A stretch of DNA of 64,000 bases, taken from positions 236,890-300,889 of the forward strand of contig JAVJVN010000012.1 of assembly GCA_040221055.1 (NCBI GenBank). Direction: 5' to 3'. The position numbers and the translations under genes were made by a program. The notes under the pieces were generated by a model. The model worked only from the letters and a program-made list of their open reading frames with translations. It made no database searches and was not told where the DNA came from. How positions within the stretch are numbered: position 1 is the stretch's first letter; every line of letters starts with the position of its first letter. The stretch is from Rhodothermales bacterium (GTDB taxonomy: Bacteria > Bacteroidota > Rhodothermia > Rhodothermales > UBA10348). Below are positions 9,141 to 17,350 of the stretch, piece after piece.

Positions 9141-10355
9141 TCAGCGGATCTCTTCGGAAACCACCACGCCGTCAATAATGACGCCCGTGCAGTGCGTGGT
9201 GTACTCGAACGGATCGCCATCGAACAGGGCCAGGTCGGCATCCTTGCCGACTTCAATGGAGCCGACACGCTCCTGGATACCCAGAATCCGGGCCGCATCC
9301 ATCGTGACGGACGCAAGGGCCTCGTCGAACGAGAGACCGTGGGCAGCCGCCACACCGGCCTCGAACAGGACGACCCGAGTCTTCGGCACGTACGCTTCAT
9401 ATCCGCTCTGCAACGCGAACGGAATTCCGGCACCCCGAAGCCGTGCGGGTTGTTCGAAGGTGGCGTTTTCGCGTTCACCGGAGTGTCGGGCCATCGTGGC
9501 GTGCGAAATGACCGGGAATCCGGATTCCTTGATCTCATCCAGGACCAGATGGGCCTCGGCGGCGGAATCCAGGACGAGTCGGATGCCGAACTCCTGGGCC
9601 AGGCGGATGGTCGTCAGGATGTCATGAGCGCGCTCGACCGTGACCAGCAGGGGCATTTCGCCGTCCAGGACGGCCGCCAGGGTCTCCATGCGCAAATCCC
9701 GGGTGAAGGTACCATCGTCCTGGTGTTCCGCACGCTTGTCCGCGTAGGCCCGGGCCTTGATGAGTTCGGCGCGCAACATGGCAACCATCTTGCTCCGGGT
9801 CCCGGGTGCCTTGCCGCCACTCGCGCGCGCTCCATTGCCCAACGTTGCCGCCACCATGGCAGCAGGTACCATGACGGCGTCATCCACGGTCTCACCGGAC
9901 GTCTTGGCTATAAGCGTCTGGCCCGAGATTACTGCGCCGGGTCCGTGGCCCGTATGGATGGTCGTAATGCCGAATCCACGGACCCATTCCACGAGGGCCT
10001 CACGTGGATTGTAGGCATCGATGGCCCGCAATTCGGGTTGGATGGGTGCAGACGTTTCCAGTTGGTCCTGGTCATGGGGTTGATTCAAATAACCGGACAA
10101 ACCGACGACCGAGTGCGCATCGATCAAGCCGGGAGTGACCACCGTCGCTTCCAGCACCCGGTAATTATCGGGTATGCGGATGTCGGACGCTGGTCCGACC
10201 TGGTGGATCTTTCCATCCTGGATGAGGATGACCCCTTGCTCAATGACGGGTCCGGCAGCGGTATGGATTCGTTCGGCACGGACCGCGATCTGCGCGGACA
10301 CATCCAGCGCCGCGAACAGGAAAAGGCAGCAGAGACTTGCACGAATGAAACGCAT
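9141..10355 (-). CDS. Amidohydrolase-fold protein lacking metal ligands (probable pseudoenzyme)
   Basis: 404 residues with a signal peptide (MRFIRASLCCLFLFAALDVSAQ). The fold and many non-catalytic stretches are shared with the next gene upstream (PIQPELRAID against PIQPDIRVLD; FGITTIHTGHGPG; IGSIEVGKDADLALFDGDP). The metal-site positions, though, are changed. The H-x-H after PGLID is H81-S-V83. The HHHTHRHD block is VTVERAHD (238-245). The LHH position is D263-S264. The Asp-bearing HTDD is QSGYE (316-320). An unaltered binuclear amidohydrolase centre seems impossible; it may be a binding or partner subunit. It is coupled to the intact paralogue by a one-base TGATG overlap. Confidence 0.8.
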   Translation of the reverse strand: MRFIRASLCCLFLFAALDVSAQIAVRAERIHTAAGPVIEQGVILIQDGKIHQVGPASDIRIPDNYRVLEATVVTPGLIDAHSVVGLSGYLNQPHDQDQLETSAPIQPELRAIDAYNPREALVEWVRGFGITTIHTGHGPGAVISGQTLIAKTSGETVDDAVMVPAAMVAATLGNGARASGGKAPGTRSKMVAMLRAELIKARAYADKRAEHQDDGTFTRDLRMETLAAVLDGEMPLLVTVERAHDILTTIRLAQEFGIRLVLDSAAEAHLVLDEIKESGFPVISHATMARHSGERENATFEQPARLRGAGIPFALQSGYEAYVPKTRVVLFEAGVAAAHGLSFDEALASVTMDAARILGIQERVGSIEVGKDADLALFDGDPFEYTTHCTGVIIDGVVVSEEIR

Positions 10356-11683
10356 CAGTAGTCCACCTCGCGGGAGAGGATGTGTTCGTGGGAAGCCTGG
10401 TCGTGGCTGGCACCGTATCCGCCGACGGCAATCAATTGATCATCCGGATTGGAACGATCGAATACCCGGACGCCATCCACCCATGTGGACAGGACCTGTG
10501 TGTACACGCTCAGCGGATCGCCGGACAACACGACGAAGTCCGCATCCTTGCCCGCCGTCAGGGAACCGATCCGGTCAGCAAGGTCCAACATCTGTGCACC
10601 GGCCAGCGTCATGCCCTCAAGTGCACCCTCACGGGACATACCCGCACGCACCGCCAGGGCGGCCTGGCGGAGGAAAAAGCGTGAATCGGTTATGCCGTCA
10701 TCGGTATGGAATCCGACGAGGGCACCGGCAGCCTCAAGGGCCGCACCGGATTTCATGTGCACGTCGACGGCTTCCATCTTGCCGCCCGGACTGTCGATCA
10801 CGATCAGCGACACGGGGGCATTCGCCGCTGCAATCTCGTCGGCAACCTTCCAGGCATCGCTGACATGGTGCAGAACCACGCGGAAACCGAACTCATCCGC
10901 AAGCCGGAGGACCGTGAGGATGTCATCGTGGCGGTGGGTGTGGTGATGGATGACCGTCTTGCCCTCGAGGACACCCACGAGCGCCTCGAGTCCGAGATCG
11001 CGGGGGGGCAGCTTGGATGCATCGTCCCCGGCAGCAACCAGTTTTTCCCGATATTCCCGCGCTTTTATAAACTCCGCACGGACCAGTGCGGCCGCCTTCG
11101 CGCGCGTACCCGGAAACGGAGCGGCGCGTCGGGGATTGGTGCCATTGGCCATCTTGATGCCTCCGAGTGGTGCTCCGGAGTCGTCACGCAGCATGATGTC
11201 ATCCAGCGTCCGCCCATCGCGCAGCTTTACGTACTGGGTCTGGCCGGAGAGAAGGTGCCCGGAGCCCGACATGATATTGGCGGTGGTGATCCCACCAGCC
11301 TGGGCCTTCTGGATGCCGGCATCCCGCGCGTTGATGGAGTCCAGTACGCGGATATCCGGCTGGATGGGAGCAGACGCATCGGCGCCTTCTACCTCTCCGA
11401 TATGGCTGTGGGTATCCACGAGGCCCGGCATGATGACGAGACCATCCAGGTCGTGCCGCACGGCACCGTCCGGAATACGGACCGAAGCGGCGTCACCCAC
11501 TTGGAGTATAGTGCCATCCCGCACGATCAGGACGCCGTTCGGGATTTCAGGACCGTCAATGGGGATGATTCGGGCGCCCGTGAATGCCTGGGTCTGCGAA
11601 AAGGCAGGCATTGCAGCCGTTGCAGCCAAAGAAAACCACAGAAGGAGACGCATGCACGACGCACGCAGGCCGGCTGGTTTCAT
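10355..11683 (-). CDS. Secreted imidazolonepropionase-like amidohydrolase
   Basis: 442 residues from ATG 11683; an ATG at 11653 is an alternative and would still keep the signal peptide (MRLLLWFSLAATAAMPAFSQ). Expected metal ligands are all present: PGLVDTHSH with H92 and H94, the cluster HHHTHRHD (246-253), H272/H273 in VVLHHVSDAW, and D328 in GFHTDDG. The family hydrolyses C-N bonds in peptides, rings or amides; the substrate here is unknown. The mature enzyme would be periplasmic or surface-exposed. Paired amidohydrolases of this type are familiar in Bacteroidota and relatives. Here one copy is intact and the downstream copy looks inactive. Confidence 0.88.
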   Translation of the reverse strand: MKPAGLRASCMRLLLWFSLAATAAMPAFSQTQAFTGARIIPIDGPEIPNGVLIVRDGTILQVGDAASVRIPDGAVRHDLDGLVIMPGLVDTHSHIGEVEGADASAPIQPDIRVLDSINARDAGIQKAQAGGITTANIMSGSGHLLSGQTQYVKLRDGRTLDDIMLRDDSGAPLGGIKMANGTNPRRAAPFPGTRAKAAALVRAEFIKAREYREKLVAAGDDASKLPPRDLGLEALVGVLEGKTVIHHHTHRHDDILTVLRLADEFGFRVVLHHVSDAWKVADEIAAANAPVSLIVIDSPGGKMEAVDVHMKSGAALEAAGALVGFHTDDGITDSRFFLRQAALAVRAGMSREGALEGMTLAGAQMLDLADRIGSLTAGKDADFVVLSGDPLSVYTQVLSTWVDGVRVFDRSNPDDQLIAVGGYGASHDQASHEHILSREVDY

Positions 11684-11822
11684 GGTGGGGGATATTGATG
11701 GACAGGAACTGGACAGAATGATACCCCACGCTGCGACGTCATCCCAACCTGGAAAACAAAACCGATCAAATATTAAAAAAAGACGGAAACAAAAGGGGGT
11801 GATGCGCGAATACCGCGTACTG

Positions 11823-11850
11823 TAAACGATCATATAAACGAAATAGACGA
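11823..11850 (+). promoter_or_regulatory. Three direct repeats upstream of the regulator gene
   Basis: TAAACGA (11823-11829), TAAACGA (11835-11841) and TAGACGA (11844-11850) end one base before the ATG at 11852, with spacings of 12 and 9 bp. CarH-type regulators are known to bind direct repeats at their own promoter, so this is a candidate autoregulatory operator. TATAAA at 11833-11838 could be a -10 element. No good -35 is seen. Confidence 0.35.
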
Positions 11851-11851
11851 T

Positions 11852-12742
11852 ATGGAACTGGTCTCATCACGACAGGCCGCCAGCCTTCTGGGTGTTCACG
11901 AGTCGTCCGTGAAGCGATGGTGCAACTCCGAGGAGTTGGCCTGTTCGTACACGGCGGGTGGTCACCGCAGGATCGACCTGGAAGACGTGCTGGACTTCGC
12001 GAGACAGGGTGGCATGGAATGCTCCTTGCTGAAATTCGGGAAGGACGCGGGTCTGGTCTGGAACGGGGCCAATGAATTGCGTCACGGGCGCAGTGCCGAC
12101 ATCCTGGTCCTGAAAATGCGGGAATGGTTGCTTCATGCCGAGGCCAACAAGTTGACCGCGTTGCTGCACCTCTGCAATTCGATGAGCATTCCGTACGCCC
12201 GGTTGTTTGACCAACTCATCGGTCGCGTCATGCAGGAAATCGGCGACTCTTGGGCACGGGGGGCCTTTGAGATCGGAGATGAGCACCGTATTTCAGAAAG
12301 CCTCCTCGACGTCCTTTACGGGCTTTTGGCTGAAATCGGTCGGGAGCAGTCCGATACGCCAACCGGTGTTGCCATTGTCGGTTGTGGACCCAATGAATCG
12401 CATGGGACGGGTGCCATGATGGTCCGTGTACTCCTGTCCGCACGGGGCTGGAAAGTCATCTACCTTGGTCAGAATGTACCGGTGGAAGACCTGCTCTTGT
12501 ATCAGCGCCGCCACCAGGCTACACTGGTGGCCGTGTCGATGTCGAGTCATCGCGAACCTGCGGAAATCCGGCAATTCGTTCGGGACGTGACATCCCTGGA
12601 ACGTGAGGACGTCCCCTTCGACCTGGCCATCGGCGGTTCCGGTGCGCAATTCGCACGGCAGGCGTTCGGCCTGGAACGTGCGTGGGTATTCAACAATGCA
12701 GAAGACTTTGACGACTGGCTGGAGGTCCGCCATGGAAAGTAG
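11852..12742 (+). CDS. carH: CarH/CarA-type MerR regulator with B12-binding domain
   Basis: 296 residues. Residues 5-50 are a MerR-type DNA-binding domain (SSRQAASLLGVHESSVKRWC, TAGGHRRI). Residues ~85-165 form the helical bundle that caps cobalamin, with the family W-x9-EH motif as W134 and E144-H145. Residues ~170-290 are a Rossmann B12-binding domain with the E-x-H-x-x-G motif as E182-S-H184-GTG; H184 is the expected lower cobalt ligand. The His next to the Trp in Thermus CarH, which ligates cobalt after photolysis, is Ala135 here. It should repress carotenoid genes with adenosylcobalamin bound. Whether light releases it is uncertain. Its 3' end overlaps the CruF-CrtB gene by 11 bp. Confidence 0.85.
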   Translation: MELVSSRQAASLLGVHESSVKRWCNSEELACSYTAGGHRRIDLEDVLDFARQGGMECSLLKFGKDAGLVWNGANELRHGRSADILVLKMREWLLHAEANKLTALLHLCNSMSIPYARLFDQLIGRVMQEIGDSWARGAFEIGDEHRISESLLDVLYGLLAEIGREQSDTPTGVAIVGCGPNESHGTGAMMVRVLLSARGWKVIYLGQNVPVEDLLLYQRRHQATLVAVSMSSHREPAEIRQFVRDVTSLEREDVPFDLAIGGSGAQFARQAFGLERAWVFNNAEDFDDWLEVRHGK

Positions 12743-14591
12743 GATGTTGTTCACGGATGGCGGCAGAATGGACCGGACATCGGTCGTGCTGTTGTCTGTC
12801 CTGGGTGTGTTCTCCCTGGTGGCCATTCTGGGGTATTGGTTCTTTGCCCTGAACCCACAGAACTTGGCCCGTTTTCCTGAATCGGCATCGTTTTACGCCG
12901 TCAGCTACCGGTTTTTCGCCCAGGGTCAAGTTTGGCTTTCCGGAATCGTGCTGGCCATCCATCTCGTAAGACGGGCCGGTTTCCGGTGGGTGCTTCCGCT
13001 CGTCGCTGTATATATCCTCAGTCTGACGAGCGAACTCCTCGGCACGACCACCGGATTTCCGTTCGGCGACTATGCCTATACCAGTTTCCTTGGGGTGAAG
13101 TGGTTCGATCACGTTCCCGTTCTCATTCCGTTGAGTTGGTTCACCATGGCCTTGCCGTCCTGGATCATGACCGGACACCTGATTGGATGGGAGTCGAACA
13201 AGCTGGTGCGGTGGTTGCTGACCGGTTTTCTCCTTATGGTGTGGGATCTCGCCCTCGATCCGGCCATGAGCTTTCTGGTCCCGTATTGGGAGTGGGGGGT
13301 TGAGGGGGCCTATTACGGCATGCCGTTCATCAACCTCGTGGGATGGTTCGTTACCGGCGTGGTTCTGGCAGCTGCCCTGGACGCGACCGGCGTACACCGC
13401 TGGCGCAGTCTGCTGAGTGTCCGATGGCTTTCCTTGTATTATGTCCTGCTGTTCATGCTGCCGGTCGGCATGCTGGCGGTGGCCGGAGAATGGCTGGGTG
13501 TCGTGGTTTCCGTGGTCGTTTTCGTAGCCACTGTAGAACTGTATGCCCGTATGGGGCGGAAATCGTCCGGATCCGGCGATACGCCCCCCGGTCATGTCCC
13601 CGTCCTGGAATTCTCGTCGGGGAAGCCCGAACCTGAAGAAATGGATCGGGCCCTGGCAACGGTTGCCGATCGCATGTGGACCTTCTTCCGGCAACACTCC
13701 CGCTCGTTCTCGTTCGCGTCGAATCTGTTTCCCCGAGCGGACAAGCGGAGGGTTGCCCGGTTGTACGCGTTCTGTCGTGTGACGGACGACCTGGCAGATC
13801 GACAGGACCTCGAATCGTCCGTGCGACGTGAATTGCTGGATCGCTGGCGCGAAACCGTAATCCATAGTTTCAACGGCACGGCTTCAGGGATCGCATGGCT
13901 CGATGAGCTCATGGGTCAATTGCGGGAGTCCGGCTTGTCGGAGACCGTGCTGTCGGAGTTGATGGACGGCGTGGAGTCGGACCTTGGCCGCGTTCGCGTG
14001 GAAACGATGGATGATCTCCGATCCTATACGTATCGCGTTGCATCGACCGTAGGGATAATGATGTGTCATTTGTTCAACGAAGCCTCGCCCTGGAAACTGT
14101 CCAGGGCCATCGCTCTCGGTCGCGCCATGCAAATGACCAACATTGCGCGGGACGTCGGTGAGGATTTACGGATGGACCGGATTTACATCCCGAACGATAT
14201 GCTGGTGCGTCACGGACTCGGAGAGCAGGCGTTGCGGGACATGGTGCGGACCGGTGTGATCCTGCCGGCATGGACGGATCTCATGAAGGAGCTCAGGGAT
14301 GTTGCAGACGCCGAATATGACCACGCTTGGTCCGCCATTCCGTCCCTTTCTCCACCGTTCGGTCGCGCCGTTGCCGTGGCGGCCATGGTCTACCGCGGAA
14401 TCCACACGGAGGTCGAGAAATCAGGGTGGAACAGCCTGCAGCAGCGCGTGTGGACCGGACCCGCTCGCAAGATGTGGTTGGCGTGTCGCGGCCTGATGCG
14501 GTACATGCTCTTGCGCCGCCGACTTCACCATTCCGATGAAACGGTTCCGACATCGTCCACGGTGCCATCCACACCCGGGACACGAACGTGA
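12732..14591 (+). CDS. cruF-crtB: CruF-type carotenoid hydratase fused to CrtB phytoene synthase
   Basis: 619 residues. Start ATG 12732 is supported by GGAGG at 12721-12725. Residues ~18-275 are polytopic membrane and match the carotenoid biosynthesis family of CruF (DUF422): SELLGTTTGFPFGDYAYT at 100-117, VPVLIPLSW, and WDLALDPAM at 171-179. CruF adds water to the psi-end of a carotenoid. After a linker (~276-305), residues ~306-590 are a complete phytoene synthase, which joins two GGPP. Both Asp motifs are present: DDLAD (352-356) and RDVGED with D474/D478. The RSFSFAS segment and the YRVASTVG segment are also there. The two enzymes act far apart in the pathway, so the fusion is unusual. 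The next gene starts inside its stop. Confidence 0.88.
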   Translation: MESRMLFTDGGRMDRTSVVLLSVLGVFSLVAILGYWFFALNPQNLARFPESASFYAVSYRFFAQGQVWLSGIVLAIHLVRRAGFRWVLPLVAVYILSLTSELLGTTTGFPFGDYAYTSFLGVKWFDHVPVLIPLSWFTMALPSWIMTGHLIGWESNKLVRWLLTGFLLMVWDLALDPAMSFLVPYWEWGVEGAYYGMPFINLVGWFVTGVVLAAALDATGVHRWRSLLSVRWLSLYYVLLFMLPVGMLAVAGEWLGVVVSVVVFVATVELYARMGRKSSGSGDTPPGHVPVLEFSSGKPEPEEMDRALATVADRMWTFFRQHSRSFSFASNLFPRADKRRVARLYAFCRVTDDLADRQDLESSVRRELLDRWRETVIHSFNGTASGIAWLDELMGQLRESGLSETVLSELMDGVESDLGRVRVETMDDLRSYTYRVASTVGIMMCHLFNEASPWKLSRAIALGRAMQMTNIARDVGEDLRMDRIYIPNDMLVRHGLGEQALRDMVRTGVILPAWTDLMKELRDVADAEYDHAWSAIPSLSPPFGRAVAVAAMVYRGIHTEVEKSGWNSLQQRVWTGPARKMWLACRGLMRYMLLRRRLHHSDETVPTSSTVPSTPGTRT

Positions 14592-15262
14592 ACCCCGAAC
14601 CCGATCCTGAAACGGTTTGGCGGCCAGGAAAAGTCCGGCTCATGCACATGACCGTGCGCCATTCCCTACAACGGCAATTGTCCGGCGTGTTCGCGTCCGG
14701 TTGCCCCGTTCTGGATCCGGCTGCCGTGACGGCGTTCGTATGCAATCACTCCGGACGATGGGATGGCTTCGCCGTCTGGGCGGAACGTTTCAAGGTTCGC
14801 AAGCCGGGAAAACACCTGAGTATTGTCCTGGAAGAAAGCCACGAACGGTACTGGATTTTCCGGGGTGCCGGGGCGGTACCGATTTCTCCCGGGTCGATTT
14901 CGAGTGTGCGGAACGTGACACGGGTGCTCCGGGATGCACTCCGCCCGGGAGATACGCTGGCCCTGTTTCCACAGGGCCGAATCTTTCCCGGGGACAAACT
15001 TCCGCTCGGGTTCAAGAGCCTGACCCGCGTCCTGTCCCATATCGCAGGCCCGGTCATGGTCATTCCGACCGCGCTCGCAACGGAAATGCTGCATCTGAAG
15101 AAACCGGCGGTGTTCATGTCGTTCGGGTCGCCGGTACCCTTTGCCTCCCTGGGGCATCACGTCCATGACGTGGAGGCCCTGGTAACCGGACAAGTCGTGT
15201 CCCTTCGTTCGCGACTGAATGCACTGGGTGAAAATGCCCCCATTCAATTTGAAAATGAGTAA
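14588..15262 (+). CDS. PlsC-like acyltransferase, probable carotenoid-glycoside acylation
   Basis: 224 residues; the GTG at 14588 overlaps the previous TGA (GTGA). It has the glycerolipid acyltransferase (PlsC) blocks: H-x4-D as NHSGRWDGF, the substrate block FPQGRIFPGDKLPLGF in place of the usual FPEGTR, and the later VIPTAL segment. Hydrophobic patches suggest membrane association. Its position between carotenoid genes and the glycosyltransferase in the operon suggest it esterifies a carotenoid-bound sugar, as in salinixanthin-type pigments and the CruD step of green sulfur bacteria. That role is inference. A phospholipid acyltransferase is the alternative. Confidence 0.72.
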   Translation: MNPEPDPETVWRPGKVRLMHMTVRHSLQRQLSGVFASGCPVLDPAAVTAFVCNHSGRWDGFAVWAERFKVRKPGKHLSIVLEESHERYWIFRGAGAVPISPGSISSVRNVTRVLRDALRPGDTLALFPQGRIFPGDKLPLGFKSLTRVLSHIAGPVMVIPTALATEMLHLKKPAVFMSFGSPVPFASLGHHVHDVEALVTGQVVSLRSRLNALGENAPIQFENE

Positions 15263-16748
15263 GAAAACCGTTTCCATCATCGGATCAGGCTTTGGCGGCC
15301 TGGCCCTGGCCGTCCGGCTGCAAGCAGCCGGATACGAAGTCACCATCCACGAAAAACGCCCGCGCATTGGTGGGCGGGCCTACCGGATGGAAGAGAAGGG
15401 CTACGTGTTCGACATGGGCCCAAGCCTCGTGACCGCCCCGTCCATCATCCGTTCCATATTCCAGTCAGCGGATCGCCGATTGGAAGACTATGTGGATTTG
15501 GTGCCGCTCGATCCCTTCTATCGGATTTTCTTCCATGACGGGACCAGCGTCGATTATTCGGGGGACGCCGACCGGATGAAGGCTCAGATGGCACGCTTCA
15601 ACCCGCGGGATGCAGAGAATTACGACCGGTACATGGAAGCGACGCGCCCCATCCACCAGGCCGTCATCACGGATGGCCTCGGGAAGGTTCCGTTCGATAC
15701 CCTGGGCCGCATGGCTGCATTCGTACCCCGTGCCATGCGTTTGGGTGCGTTGATGCCCGTTGCCATGTTTGCCCGTCGGTTCTTCAAGGACTTCCGGCAC
15801 CGGTTCATGTTCAGCTTCCATCCGCTGTTCATAGGGGGGCACCCTTTCCGGGCGCCGGCCATCTATGCCATGATTCCGTATCTGGAGAAGGAAGAAGGGG
15901 TCTGGTTTGCAAAAGGGGGGATGTACGCGATCGTGGAGGCGTTGGGACGGGTTTTCGAGGAACTGGGCGGTCAGATCCGGACCGATCAGGAAGTCCGGCG
16001 GATCCCCGTGGAGGGAGGCCGGGCAACGGGTGTGGAGACGCGCGATGGGTACTACCCGGCCGACCTCGTGGTATCGAATGGGGATGTGGCATGGACGTAC
16101 AAGCACCTCATCGACCCACAACACCGCCGTCGATGGACCGACAAGAAGATCGATTCTGCTTCGTACACCATGAGTTGTTTCCTGCTGTATCTGGGAGTGA
16201 GAAAGACGTATCCGGCCCTCGCCCATCATACGTTGATCCTTGCGGAACGGTACAAAGGGCTCATCGATGACATCTTCCGTCATGAAACCCTTCCGGATGA
16301 TTTCTCGATGTATCTCCATGTACCGACATCCACGGACCCGTCCATGGCACCGGAAGGGTGTGAGAGCATGTACGTGCTGGTCCCGGTTCCGAACCTGCGG
16401 GCGTCCACCGACTGGAAGACGGAGGCGGAGCCCTATGCCGATAAAATCATCAGCTTCCTTGAGGCGTGGGGGATGGACGGACTGAAGGAGCATCTCGAAG
16501 TGTGCCGCATTTTCACTCCTGAGGATTTCAAGTCTGAGCTGAATGCGTTCGAAGGGAACGCATTTTCGGTGGAACCAAAAATCCTGCAAACGGCCTGGTT
16601 CCGTCCACACAACCGCTCGGAGGATGTGGACGATCTGTACATCGTCGGTGCAGGAACGCATCCCGGTGCCGGCGTACCGGGTGTCATGCTGTCCGCCGAG
16701 GCGACCTTCTCATCCATTATCGCCGATCATCCGACGGGCCGATCGTGA
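15255..16748 (+). CDS. crtI: CrtI-type phytoene desaturase
   Basis: 497 residues from ATG 15255, overlapping the previous gene by 8 bp. The N-terminal FAD-binding motif is SIIGSGFGGLALAVRL, followed by HEKRPRIGGRA and the FDMGPSLVT block. The family C-terminal signature is DLYIVGAGTHPGAGVPG and MLSAEAT. CrtI introduces double bonds into phytoene to give neurosporene or lycopene at the membrane, using FAD. Length is normal for CrtI (~490-510). CrtD-like desaturases look alike, so the exact step could differ. It is the only desaturase in the operon, so phytoene desaturation is the simplest reading. Confidence 0.9.
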   Translation: MSKKTVSIIGSGFGGLALAVRLQAAGYEVTIHEKRPRIGGRAYRMEEKGYVFDMGPSLVTAPSIIRSIFQSADRRLEDYVDLVPLDPFYRIFFHDGTSVDYSGDADRMKAQMARFNPRDAENYDRYMEATRPIHQAVITDGLGKVPFDTLGRMAAFVPRAMRLGALMPVAMFARRFFKDFRHRFMFSFHPLFIGGHPFRAPAIYAMIPYLEKEEGVWFAKGGMYAIVEALGRVFEELGGQIRTDQEVRRIPVEGGRATGVETRDGYYPADLVVSNGDVAWTYKHLIDPQHRRRWTDKKIDSASYTMSCFLLYLGVRKTYPALAHHTLILAERYKGLIDDIFRHETLPDDFSMYLHVPTSTDPSMAPEGCESMYVLVPVPNLRASTDWKTEAEPYADKIISFLEAWGMDGLKEHLEVCRIFTPEDFKSELNAFEGNAFSVEPKILQTAWFRPHNRSEDVDDLYIVGAGTHPGAGVPGVMLSAEATFSSIIADHPTGRS

Positions 16749-17350
16749 ACAAGGACCGAGTCATATTGGTGGATGAAAACGATCGTGAACGGGGCACAGG
16801 CGACAAGGAGCTTGTGCACGTGACGGGTGAGCTCCATCGGGCTTTTTCGGTATTCCTGATCGACGCACAGGGACGCCATGTCATCCAGAGGAGAGCGTTG
16901 GATAAATATCATACGGCCGGTCTGTATTCGAATGCCTGCTGCTCGCATCCGGCTCCCGGAGAAACCACGTCAGAGGCCGTGCGTCGGCGTCTCATGGAAG
17001 AGTTGGGTATGCAATGTGACGTGCGTCCGGTGCTGCACATGCGATACCGATGCGAATTGGAAAATGGACTCATCGAGCATGAATACGATCATGTCTTCGT
17101 GGGTACGTGCTCTCGGACCTGGACGCCCAACCCCGATGAAGTGGCCGAGGTGGCCGTACTGGAAGAACCCGAGCTGCTGACGTGGATGGCTGACGACCCG
17201 ACCGCCTTCACGCCCTGGTTCCGGTTGGCTCTTCCTGAGGTCATCCAGCTGTTGGGAAATCCAGGGACGATCCGATCGCCCAGACTGGATATCCAGGCCG
17301 ACGGTACGGTGGCAGCATTCCTGCCGGTAGCCCGCAGGTCAGACCCATGA
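16745..17350 (+). CDS. idi: Isopentenyl-diphosphate delta-isomerase, type 1
   Basis: 201 residues; GTG 16745 overlaps the crtI stop (GTGA). A Nudix-fold enzyme interconverting IPP and DMAPP, the starter units for GGPP and carotenoids. The catalytic Cys is C66 in SNACCSHP. The metal/acid Glu is in HEYDHVF (E113). The Nudix-like helix is EAVRRRLMEELGM. Placing idi in a carotenoid operon links precursor supply to pigment synthesis under one regulator. The C-terminal ~35 residues extend past the core and look unstructured. The next gene overlaps its stop by 4 bp. Confidence 0.95.
   Translation: MNKDRVILVDENDRERGTGDKELVHVTGELHRAFSVFLIDAQGRHVIQRRALDKYHTAGLYSNACCSHPAPGETTSEAVRRRLMEELGMQCDVRPVLHMRYRCELENGLIEHEYDHVFVGTCSRTWTPNPDEVAEVAVLEEPELLTWMADDPTAFTPWFRLALPEVIQLLGNPGTIRSPRLDIQADGTVAAFLPVARRSDP

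Noticed and set aside
11684-11822. Possible cobalamin riboswitch upstream of the B12 regulator
   Set aside because: No B12-box-like sequence or matching stems. The region is short and A-rich.
12690-13865. 391-codon antisense frame inside cruF-crtB
   Set aside because: His/Arg/Gln-rich product with no family features, opposite a gene with two intact enzyme domains.
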